A stretch of 5,443 nucleotides of DNA from contig JAHUZY010000423.1 of the NCBI GenBank assembly GCA_019264505.1, positions 1 through 5,443 on the forward strand. The letters run 5' to 3'. The notes beneath the pieces were generated by a model. That model was not told where the DNA came from, did not search any database, and saw only the letters and a list, made by a program, of their open reading frames with translations. Each line of letters opens with the position of its first letter. The stretch's first letter is position 1. This DNA is from Phenylobacterium sp. (GTDB lineage Bacteria; Pseudomonadota; Alphaproteobacteria; Caulobacterales; Caulobacteraceae). The position numbers were made by a program, and so were the translations under genes. Positions 1 through 5,443 of the stretch are shown here, piece after piece.

Positions 1-15
1 CCCATGGAAACCTCT
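1..15 (-). CDS. Possible start of a leftward gene cut by the window edge
   Basis: On the minus strand an ATG (bases 5-3) is preceded by AGAGG (15-11) with a 5-base gap, which is an acceptable Shine-Dalgarno arrangement. Only the first codon and two more bases lie in the window, so no product can be named. The idea is supported by a leftward promoter-like sequence at 102-130 and by the adjacent MarR regulator, since MarR genes are often divergent from their target. An alternative ATG at 76-74 in another frame also stays open to the edge but has no ribosome binding site. This is an inference from weak signals. Confidence 0.3.
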
Positions 16-101
16 GGTAATGATGGCGGCCGCCGATCGCGCGCGGCGGGGGAGCACCCTCGCGCGGCGACCGCATAACGGCGTCGTGTGACTGTGGGCG
101 C

Positions 102-130
102 TGACTAGGGTCCGGCAGCTGGACTGTCAA
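102..130 (-). promoter_or_regulatory. Leftward sigma70-like promoter with spacer palindrome
   Basis: Read on the minus strand, TTGACA (130-125) is a perfect -35 hexamer. A 17-base spacer follows, then TAGTCA (107-102) as a weak -10. The spacer contains the inverted repeat GTCCGGCAGCTGGAC (110-124), pairing in 6 of 7 positions around a central base. It would drive a gene running off the left edge. The palindrome is placed where a bound repressor would block RNA polymerase, so it is a candidate operator for the neighbouring MarR protein. The hexamers and repeat are seen directly; the function is inferred. Confidence 0.4.
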
Positions 131-143
131 CATGTGCGTGCGT

Positions 144-176
144 TTGCACTAGTTGCAGATACGACTTGTGCTTGTG
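144..176 (+). repeat. Short direct repeats upstream of marR
   Basis: TTGCA occurs at 144-148 and again at 153-157, a 9-base period. CTTGTG is then repeated in tandem at 165-170 and 171-176. They lie between the leftward promoter and the marR start. They could be part of the rightward marR promoter or a regulator site, but no convincing -10 element follows at a normal distance. Confidence 0.3.
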
Positions 177-216
177 CGCGAACCTGTGCTCTCTGCGCCG
201 CGGAGATCTTCGTTAT

Positions 217-747
217 ATGACTGAAACCGTAGCTGAACTTCGATCCGTCGACGCTGAAGCGGAGTTCGGCCTCGATGTGCCGGAGTACTTTTTCTACCTG
301 CTGTTCCAGGCCGTGCGACGCCGTGACGCGGCGTTCGAGCGGGCTCTGGCCCCTCTGGAACTCACCCTGGGGCAATGGCGCGCCATCTCCACGGTCCGCC
401 GGTTCGGGGTCTGCTCAATGTCGGATCTGGCGGCCTTCACGGCCGTGGATCGCACCACCCTCACCCGCAGCGTCGACCAGCTGGTTCGCCGCGATCTGAT
501 GACGCGCACCACGCCGGCGGCCGATCGTCGGCAGGTCCACCTCTCACTGACATCCCACGGCCAGGCCATCTACGATCAGGCTGTGGATCAGCTGCTCGCC
601 TTCAATCGCCAGGCGCTCGAGGGCGTCGATAGCGGCCGTCAGCGGGAGATCAGCCGCGGACTGGCCGCCGTGATCCGCAACCTGGCGCCCGACGCCCAGG
701 TGGCCGAGGCGCTGATCCGATTCGAACCGACCCTGATGCGCGGCTGA
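217..747 (+). CDS. MarR-family transcriptional regulator
   Basis: A 176-residue DNA-binding regulator of the MarR family, whose dimers bind short palindromic operators and often release them on binding a small phenolic or other ligand, or on oxidation. Residues about 20-60 form the N-terminal dimerisation helices (YFFYLLFQAVRRRD). Residues 66-90 are the helix-turn-helix (MSDLAAF, then DRTTLTRSVDQL as recognition helix). Residues 91-113 are the wing, with the family's typical AADRRQ-hLSLT pattern (101-112). The C-terminal helices close the dimer interface. The ATG at 217 is chosen because GGAGA at 202-206 lies 10 bases upstream; a TTG at 166 would add a cysteine-rich, non-family N-terminus. 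A single cysteine (C66) sits just before the helix-turn-helix, so redox sensing is possible but unproven. The ligand and targets are unknown. A possible divergent target lies off the left edge. Confidence 0.9.
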   Translation: MTETVAELRSVDAEAEFGLDVPEYFFYLLFQAVRRRDAAFERALAPLELTLGQWRAISTVRRFGVCSMSDLAAFTAVDRTTLTRSVDQLVRRDLMTRTTPAADRRQVHLSLTSHGQAIYDQAVDQLLAFNRQALEGVDSGRQREISRGLAAVIRNLAPDAQVAEALIRFEPTLMRG

Positions 748-799
748 GATTCGCCTCTTTTCTGCGACCCTTTCGCAAGACCTGTGGCATGCTCGCCCC

Positions 800-1225
800 A
801 TGTCGGCGCCGAGCGATCCCGCAGCAGCACCCGAGGATGAGTCGCAGGCGCCGCCTGCGATCTCGCCTGCAGCCGCCCTCTTCTACCGCGCCCTCGGGCT
901 CGCAGCCCTGGGGCTTGGCGTCGTCGGGGCCTTCCTGCCGCTCCTGCCCACCACCATCTTCCTGATCATCGCCGCCTGGGCGTTCGGCAAGAGCGCGCCG
1001 AAGCTGCGCGCCCGGCTTTACGCCCACAAGCGGTTCGGCCCCACCCTGCGGGCCTGGGACCGGCATGGGGCGATCCCGCCCCGCGCCAAGCTGGCCGCCG
1101 TGATCGGCATGGGTCTGAGCCTGGTGGTGGTGATGCTCACCGCCGCCAATCCCTGGGTTCCCATGGGCGTCGGCGTGGTCCTGACCTTCTGCGCCCTCTA
1201 TGTCCTGACGCGCCCCTCGGCCTGA
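800..1225 (+). CDS. YbaN/DUF454 family inner-membrane protein
   Basis: A 141-residue small membrane protein of the DUF454 (YbaN) family, for which no biochemical activity is established. Residues 1-25 are a hydrophilic, Pro/Ala/acid-rich lead. Residues about 28-62 are hydrophobic and include the family hallmark LPLLPTTIF (46-54), ending in the AxAFGKSAPKLR segment. A basic stretch follows (71-98; HKRFGPTLRAWDRHGAIPPRAK), also typical of the family. Two more membrane segments span about 98-114 and 117-136. No clear Shine-Dalgarno precedes the ATG, and the gap to marR is 52 bases, so co-transcription with marR is possible. The last nine codons, stop included, overlap the end of the photolyase gene on the other strand. 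The family assignment is firm; the role is unknown. Confidence 0.88.
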   Translation: MSAPSDPAAAPEDESQAPPAISPAAALFYRALGLAALGLGVVGAFLPLLPTTIFLIIAAWAFGKSAPKLRARLYAHKRFGPTLRAWDRHGAIPPRAKLAAVIGMGLSLVVVMLTAANPWVPMGVGVVLTFCALYVLTRPSA

Positions 1226-2766
1226 AGCGGCGTCGCGCCGAATTCCAGGCGCAGCTGGGCCGCGCGCTCGGCGATCGCCCCGCGTTCATCCTCGCCCAGC
1301 CGGGCCAGAGCCTTATAGGGCAGGGCCATGCGCGGGTTGGCGTCCAGGCGCGCAGCGTTCCGGTCGAGGAAATCCCAATAGAGGCTGTTGAACGGACAGG
1401 CCCGCTCGCCCAGGCGGTCCTTCACCTCATAGGCGCAGGCTGAGCAGTAGTCGCTCATCCGGTTGATATAGGCCCCGCTGGCCGCATAGGGCTTGGATCC
1501 CACCAGACCGCCATCGGCATAGGTGGCCATGCCATGGGTGTTGGGCGCCTCCACCCACTCATAGGCGTCGGCATAGACCCCCAGGTACCAGGCGTTGATT
1601 TCCGCCGGCGCGACGCCCAGCAGCATGGCGAGATTGCCGGTGACCATCAGCCGCTGGATATGGTGGGCGTAGGCGTGGGCCCGCGTCTCGGCCACGACGG
1701 CGGCGACACAAGCCATGTCGGTCTCGCCCGTCCAGTAGAACCCCGGCAGGCGGTTGGCGGCGCCGAGCGCATTGGTTTCCAGATAGCCCGGCATCTTCAG
1801 CCAGTAGATCCCCCGCACGAACTCCCGCCAGCCGAGGATCTGGCGGATGAACCCCTCCACCGCGTTCAGGGGCGCGCGGCCGTTCCGCCATTGCGCCTCG
1901 GCCCGACGGCAGAGATCCAGCGGGTCGAGCAGGCCAAGGTTCAGGGCCGCTGAGAGCCGGCCATGCCAGAGCCAGGGCTCGCCCCGGGCCATGGCGTCCT
2001 GGTGATCGCCGAAGCCCGCGAGGATGTCGGCGAAGAAGTGGTTGGCGAGGTCTTCGGCCTCCTGCCCATTGGTCGCCCAGCCGAAGGCCTCGAGCTCGCC
2101 AAACCCGTCCGGCGAGAGGTCCGCGATCTCGGTGATCAGCTCTTGCGTCACCCCATTGGGCGCGATGGTCAGCCGCTCTGGAGGCCGGACGCCCTTGGGC
2201 AGGCGCCGGCGGTTTTCGGCGTCGAAGTTCCAGCGCCCTCCGGCCGGCTGATCGCCGTCCATCAGAACCCCGTACCGACGGCGCATGTCGCGGTAGAAGA
2301 ACTCCATGCGGAGCTCCCGCCGCCCCCTGGCCCAGCGTTCGAAGGTCTCGGCGTCGCAGAGGTAGCGATCATCGGCCAGCCGGCGGAGCGGCGCGGGCAG
2401 GCTCACCTCCAGGTCATCGAAAGCCCGCTCCAGGCGCCACTCTCCCGAGCGGGTGAGCCAGATCTCTCCGGGCCGCAGATCATCAGCCGCGCGGCGCAGT
2501 TCGCCCGTCAGGCTGCCGCTGTTGCCCAGCGCGTCGTGGCGGACATAGCGCACCTCGAAGCCCAGCCCCCGCAGGGCCTCGGCGTGCTGGCGCATGGCGG
2601 AGAAGACCATGACCAGCTTCTGGCGATGGTGCGGCGCATAGGCGATCTCGTCGCCCACCTCGGCCATCAGCACCACGTCCTGATCCGGATCGGCGTCCCG
2701 CAGGGATGAGAGCCTGTTCGGCGGCGACAGCTGGTCGCCGAGCACCAGGATCAGACGCCTCACCAC
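1198..2766 (-). CDS. Fe-S cryptochrome/photolyase, PhrB (6-4) type
   Basis: A 522-residue flavoprotein of the FeS-BCP (CryPro) group, COG3046, whose characterised member Agrobacterium PhrB uses blue light and FAD to repair (6-4) pyrimidine photoproducts in DNA. Residues 4-14 (RLILVLGDQLS) begin the N-terminal antenna-binding Rossmann domain. The helical FAD domain contains NAVEGFIRQILGWREF (301-316) and AYAHHIQRLM (365-374), with the His pair 368/369 that is needed for (6-4) repair in this group. Four cysteines, C353, C441, C444 and C457, have exactly the 88/3/13 spacing I recall for the [4Fe-4S] ligands of PhrB. Tryptophans W345 and W393 match its electron-transfer residues. GGRWNFDAEN (176-185) is a conserved lesion-site segment. 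Start is GTG at 2766, or the next GTG at 2763; both overlap the upstream SDR stop, implying coupled translation. A signalling cryptochrome role cannot be excluded. Confidence 0.92.
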   Translation of the reverse strand: MVRRLILVLGDQLSPPNRLSSLRDADPDQDVVLMAEVGDEIAYAPHHRQKLVMVFSAMRQHAEALRGLGFEVRYVRHDALGNSGSLTGELRRAADDLRPGEIWLTRSGEWRLERAFDDLEVSLPAPLRRLADDRYLCDAETFERWARGRRELRMEFFYRDMRRRYGVLMDGDQPAGGRWNFDAENRRRLPKGVRPPERLTIAPNGVTQELITEIADLSPDGFGELEAFGWATNGQEAEDLANHFFADILAGFGDHQDAMARGEPWLWHGRLSAALNLGLLDPLDLCRRAEAQWRNGRAPLNAVEGFIRQILGWREFVRGIYWLKMPGYLETNALGAANRLPGFYWTGETDMACVAAVVAETRAHAYAHHIQRLMVTGNLAMLLGVAPAEINAWYLGVYADAYEWVEAPNTHGMATYADGGLVGSKPYAASGAYINRMSDYCSACAYEVKDRLGERACPFNSLYWDFLDRNAARLDANPRMALPYKALARLGEDERGAIAERAAQLRLEFGATPLQAEGRVRT

Positions 2767-3476
2767 GGGATGGCCGCGCCGTCCCAGGCGAAGAAGCCGC
2801 CGCTATCGGCCGGGTTCAGCCCGTCGAGCACCGACAGCAGTTGTGTGGCCGCCAGATCGCGGCTGAAGAGCTTCTCGGCGCTGACGCCCCCCTGAAACGG
2901 CGCCGACAGGCCCGTATCCACCGTGCCTGGATGCAGGGCGACGCAGATGGCCTGGGGCCGCTGGCGGGCCAGCTCGATGGCCAGGGTGTGGATCAGCTGG
3001 TTGAGCGCGGCCTTGGAGGCGCGATAGCCGTACCAGCCGCCCAGGCGATTATCCCCGATGCTGCCCACCCGGGCCGACAGGGCGGCGAAGACGCTCCTCT
3101 GATCCCTTGGCAGGCGCGGCAGGAAGTGTTTGGCCACCAGGGCCGGTCCCACAGCATTGTCGGCGAAGGCCGCCAGCAATCCTTCCCGATCGAGATGACG
3201 CCAGGTCTTCTCCGGCGCCCGGCCGAGCGCCTGCAGCCGCCCGGTGGCCACCAGCACCCGATCAATGGCCACATGGGGGTCCAGGGCCTCGGCGGCGGCG
3301 AGGATCGAGGCCTCATCATCCAGGTCAATCGGACCCCAACTGACGCCTTGCGGCAGGGCATCTGGGCGGCGGCGCGACAGGGCCACAATGGGGCCGGCCT
3401 CGGCGCGTACGGCCAGCCGCTCGACCAGGGCTGCGCCGATGCCGCCGCTGGCGCCGATGACGATGCTCACGCCCAT
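2760..3476 (-). CDS. CsgA/C-factor-like short-chain dehydrogenase (SDR)
   Basis: A 238-residue cytoplasmic NAD(P)-dependent oxidoreductase of the classical SDR fold, resembling the C-factor (CsgA) subgroup. The nucleotide-binding motif GASGGIG is at 8-14, and R35-R37 after the second strand suggest NADPH preference. DL at 51-52 fits the adenine-contacting aspartate. NAVG (107-110) gives the structural/catalytic Asn. The catalytic Ser is probably S134 (ALSARVGSI), and the active-site pair is Y151 and K155 in YRASK. S134 and K155 sit almost where I recall the functional Ser and Lys of Myxococcus CsgA. HPGTVDTGL (182-190) is the usual PG motif. The ATG has AGGAG (3490-3486) 9 bases upstream, a strong start. 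Its TGA overlaps the GTG start of the photolyase gene, so the two are one operon. The substrate is unknown; no signal peptide or membrane segment is seen. Confidence 0.9.
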   Translation of the reverse strand: MGVSIVIGASGGIGAALVERLAVRAEAGPIVALSRRRPDALPQGVSWGPIDLDDEASILAAAEALDPHVAIDRVLVATGRLQALGRAPEKTWRHLDREGLLAAFADNAVGPALVAKHFLPRLPRDQRSVFAALSARVGSIGDNRLGGWYGYRASKAALNQLIHTLAIELARQRPQAICVALHPGTVDTGLSAPFQGGVSAEKLFSRDLAATQLLSVLDGLNPADSGGFFAWDGAAIPW

Positions 3477-3485
3477 GGGTGTCAG

Positions 3486-3490
3486 CTCCT
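3486..3490 (-). promoter_or_regulatory. Shine-Dalgarno site of the SDR-photolyase operon
   Basis: The plus strand reads CTCCT, so the minus strand carries AGGAG 9 bases before the SDR ATG. It is the clearest ribosome binding site in the window and fixes the SDR start. The photolyase gene has no comparable site, consistent with translation by coupling. Confidence 0.75.
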
Positions 3491-3531
3491 GGAGGCAGAG
3501 GGTTCGACCTCATCTACGGTCGCGCGCGGGC

Positions 3532-3557
3532 GATTGATGCGGTCAGGGACGGCTCAA
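3532..3557 (-). promoter_or_regulatory. Candidate promoter of the SDR-photolyase operon
   Basis: On the minus strand TTGAGCC (3557-3551) is followed after 11 bases by CATCAATC (3539-3532). This partly matches the Caulobacter housekeeping pattern (TTGACGS, then GCTANAWC after 10-14 bases). It would start transcription a short distance upstream of the SDR ribosome binding site. The match is partial, and other AT-richer spots such as 3591-3612 are alternatives. Confidence 0.3.
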
Positions 3558-3781
3558 CCACCGCGCCGGGGCGCCAAAAAGTCGCAGGCGCTTGAATTTT
3601 CGCCCGGCAATCCAATCTGTTGAGGGTGCAGGACGGCGTCCCCCCACGACGGTCGAAAGATCTCAGCCGGACCTGCGCACGGGCGCGCCGGGCGTGAGAC
3701 TGAGACGCTTCTCTCCCCCCAAGCCCCGTCCGGACTTCGTCGGGCGCGCCCACCCTCCATCATGCCACAGCCAGGCCCCGA

Positions 3782-5443
3782 TCAGGGCGGGGCGCCCACC
3801 AGAATCTCGCGCTTGCCGGCGTGGTTGGCGGGGCTGACCACGCCTTCCTGCTCCATCCGCTCGATGAGCGAGGCCGCGCGGTTGTAGCCGATCTGCAGCC
3901 GCCGCTGGACATAGCTGGTGGAGGCCTTGCCGTCCCGGGTGACCACGGCCACGGCGCGGTCATAGAGATCATCGCCTGAGCCGCCGCCGGCCCCGAAGTC
4001 ATCGCCGCCGCCATCCTCGTCATCGCCGCCGGCGGTGACGTCCTCGACATATTGCGGCTCGCCCTGGGCGCGCAGGAACTTGGCCACGGCCTCCACCTCC
4101 TCGTCGGAGACGAAGGGGCCGTGCAGGCGGGTGATCCGTCCGCCGCCGGCCATATAGAGCATGTCGCCCTGACCGAGCAGCTGCTCGCCGCCCTGTTCGC
4201 CAAGGATGGTGCGGCTGTCGATCTTCGAGGTGACCTGGAAGGAAATCCGCGTCGGGAAGTTGGCCTTGATGGTGCCGGTGATCACGTCCACCGACGGCCT
4301 TTGCGTGGCCATGATCAGGTGGATGCCGGCGGCCCGGGCCATCTGGGCCAGGCGCTGAACGGCGCCTTCCACATCCTTGCCGGCCACCAGCATCAGGTCG
4401 GCCACCTCGTCGATGACCACCACCAGATAGGGCATGGGCTTGGGATCGATGCGCTCGCTCTCATAGACCGGGCGGCCGCTGTCGTCGAAGCCGGTCTGGA
4501 CGGTGCGCTCGAAGTGCTCGCCCTTGGCGGCGGCCTCCTTGGCGCGCTCGTTATAGGAGGCGACGTTGCGCACGCCGATCTTGGACATCAGGCGATAGCG
4601 GTCCTCCATCTCGCGCACGGTCCATTTCAGCGCGACGATGGCCTTCTTCGGGTCGGTGACGACGGGCGCCAAGAGGTGCGGAATGCCGTCATAGACCGAC
4701 AGCTCCAGCATCTTCGGGTCGATCATGATGAACCGGCACTGGTCCGGCGCCAGGCGGTAAAGGATCGACAGGATCATGGCGTTGACGCCGACCGACTTGC
4801 CCGAGCCGGTGGTGCCGGCGATCAGCAGGTGGGGCATCTTCGAGAGGTCGGCGATATAGGGCTCGCCGCCGATGTTCTCGCCGAGCGCCATGGGCAGAGC
4901 CAGGGTCGAACGCTCGTATTCGGGGCTGGCCAGCAGGTCGCGCAGATAGACCGTCTCGCGCTTCTGGTTGGGCAGCTCGATGCCGATGGCGTTGCGGCCC
5001 GGCACCACGGCGACGCGGCATGCGGCGACGGACATGGAGCGGGCGATGTCGTCCGACAGGGCGACGACCCGGGCCGACTTCACGCCAGGCGCAGGCACCA
5101 GTTCATAGAGGGTGACCACGGGACCAGGCCGGATCTGGTCGATCTGTCCGCGGACGCCGAACTCGGCCAGCACGCCTTCCAGCAGCTGAGCGTTCTGGCG
5201 CAGAGCGCCCTCGTCGAAGGCCGCCGCCCGGGGCTTGGGCTTGGCCAGCATCGACAGCTCAGGCAGCGAGAAGCCGTCGGGTCGGACAAAGTCGAACACG
5301 CCCTGGTTCTCGCGGCTCTCGCGGGAGGAATCCCGTGGCGGGGTCTTGGGCGCCCGGATGCTGAGGCCTGACGCAGGCTCAACGGGCTCCGGCTCGGCCG
5401 GGGCTGTCACCGGCGGGGCGACGCCTGGCGCCGGGCCCAGGGC
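3782..5443 (-). CDS. ftsK: DNA translocase FtsK, C-terminal part (5' end outside window)
   Basis: The visible 553 residues are the C-terminal portion of FtsK/SpoIIIE, the septum-anchored hexameric ATPase that pumps chromosomal DNA and activates XerCD at dif during division. The frame stays open through the right edge, so the N-terminal membrane domain is missing from view; an internal GTG at 5410 is not the true start. Counting from that codon, residues 1-50 are Pro/Glu-rich linker and 66-190 the alpha domain. The RecA-like motor has Walker A GTTGSGKS (199-206) and Walker B YLVVVIDEVADLM (328-340). A segment before Walker B (about 289-327, with GFDDSGRPVYESE) is typical of alphaproteobacterial FtsK. 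MATQRPSVDVITG (367-379) is a family signature. An acidic Gly-rich linker (461-481) joins the motor to the winged-helix gamma domain (482-540), which reads KOPS polarity signals and contacts XerD. The gene ends 305 bp before the SDR gene, on the same strand. Confidence 0.96.
   Translation of the reverse strand, partial: ALGPAPGVAPPVTAPAEPEPVEPASGLSIRAPKTPPRDSSRESRENQGVFDFVRPDGFSLPELSMLAKPKPRAAAFDEGALRQNAQLLEGVLAEFGVRGQIDQIRPGPVVTLYELVPAPGVKSARVVALSDDIARSMSVAACRVAVVPGRNAIGIELPNQKRETVYLRDLLASPEYERSTLALPMALGENIGGEPYIADLSKMPHLLIAGTTGSGKSVGVNAMILSILYRLAPDQCRFIMIDPKMLELSVYDGIPHLLAPVVTDPKKAIVALKWTVREMEDRYRLMSKIGVRNVASYNERAKEAAAKGEHFERTVQTGFDDSGRPVYESERIDPKPMPYLVVVIDEVADLMLVAGKDVEGAVQRLAQMARAAGIHLIMATQRPSVDVITGTIKANFPTRISFQVTSKIDSRTILGEQGGEQLLGQGDMLYMAGGGRITRLHGPFVSDEEVEAVAKFLRAQGEPQYVEDVTAGGDDEDGGGDDFGAGGGSGDDLYDRAVAVVTRDGKASTSYVQRRLQIGYNRAASLIERMEQEGVVSPANHAGKREILVGAPP
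3999..4030. repeat. Partial 21-bp tandem repeat within the ftsK linker
   Basis: TCATCGCCGCC occurs at 3999-4009 and again at 4020-4030, in phase at a 21-base (7-codon) period. It encodes part of the acidic, glycine-rich linker before the gamma domain, so its length can change without a frameshift. It probably arose by replication slippage. Confidence 0.5.

Larger units (their letters stand above)
3477..3781. other. 305-bp intergenic region between ftsK and the SDR gene
   Basis: No convincing gene is found here; the open frames lack ribosome binding sites and look like out-of-frame GC-rich translation. It contains the operon's ribosome site and candidate promoter at the SDR side. An AT-richer island (3591-3620) lies next to the short inverted repeat GCGCC/GGCGC (3571-3575 and 3587-3591). 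TGAGAC is repeated in tandem at 3695-3706. The combination CCGGAC plus CGGGCGCGCC occurs twice (3667-3689 and 3730-3750). A GC-only hairpin (3775-3780 with 3788-3793) overlaps the ftsK stop codon but has no T-run, so it is at best a weak terminator. Confidence 0.5.

Noticed and set aside
166..216. TTG at 166 as an upstream start for the MarR protein
   Set aside because: It would add 17 residues unlike the family and has no ribosome binding site, while the ATG at 217 has GGAGA at a suitable distance.
763..777. Hairpin TGCGA-CCCTT-TCGCA between marR and ybaN, considered as a terminator
   Set aside because: The stem is only 5 bp and no T-run follows it on either strand, so it does not support a terminator call.
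1318..1325. GGGCAGGG, matching the E. coli KOPS consensus GGGNAGGG
   Set aside because: A single 8-base match in several kilobases of GC-rich DNA is expected by chance, and the KOPS sequence of this organism is not known to me.
1963..2709. Plus-strand open frame of 248 codons opposite the photolyase
   Set aside because: It is a shadow of the photolyase gene, with no recognisable domain; the minus-strand frame has all family motifs.
2706..3623. Plus-strand open frame of 305 codons opposite the SDR gene
   Set aside because: It is antisense to a clear SDR and continues into non-coding DNA with no family resemblance.
3514..3753. Minus-strand open frame of 79 codons in the ftsK-SDR gap
   Set aside because: Arg/Ala/Pro-rich composition with no domain and no Shine-Dalgarno. 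Overlapping frames of similar length on both strands point to chance.
3477..3781. Searched the operon leader for a Caulobacter-type LexA box (GTTC-N7-GTTC), a sigma-T type element (GGAAC...CGTT) and an RpoE-type TGATCC
   Set aside because: None was found. One isolated GTTC at 3502-3505 has no partner, so SOS or general-stress control cannot be claimed from the sequence.
4052..5371. Long plus-strand open frame of 439 codons opposite ftsK
   Set aside because: It lies entirely antisense to an unmistakable FtsK. Its translation is low-complexity His/Gly/Asp/Leu-rich, as expected from the complementary frame of GC-rich coding DNA, and no ribosome binding site is evident.

Overview
The window is GC-rich DNA with dense, short-spaced genes and strong third-position G/C bias. 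The FtsK and photolyase proteins are of alphaproteobacterial type, most like the Caulobacterales (Caulobacter, Phenylobacterium and relatives). That placement is by recognition of the proteins, not by a search. No tRNA, rRNA, CRISPR array, insertion sequence or phage gene is visible.

Layout, left to right. Positions 1-216 are a non-coding regulatory stretch. On the minus strand it carries a good sigma70-like promoter with a 15-bp inverted repeat in its spacer. A possible start codon of a leftward gene lies at the very edge. From 217 a MarR-family regulator runs rightward, followed after 52 bases by a small YbaN/DUF454 inner-membrane protein (800-1225). Its 3' end overlaps, tail to tail by 28 bp, a leftward gene for an iron-sulfur cryptochrome/photolyase of the PhrB type (1198-2766). 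That gene is in turn overlapped at its start by the stop codon of a CsgA/C-factor-like short-chain dehydrogenase (2760-3476), so the two form a tightly coupled operon read right to left. A 305-bp gap (3477-3781) holds the probable promoter of that operon. The right end is the C-terminal motor and gamma domain of the DNA translocase FtsK, read leftward; its N-terminus lies outside the window.

How they fit together. The two strongest functional units are the SDR-photolyase pair, probably for light-driven repair of UV (6-4) photoproducts with an SDR of unknown role, and FtsK, which handles chromosome segregation at division. The MarR protein plausibly controls a divergent gene off the left edge. 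YbaN has no assigned biochemical role. I see no clearly new multi-gene system. The observations most worth following are the coupled SDR/Fe-S photolyase operon and the inverted repeat inside the leftward promoter next to marR.
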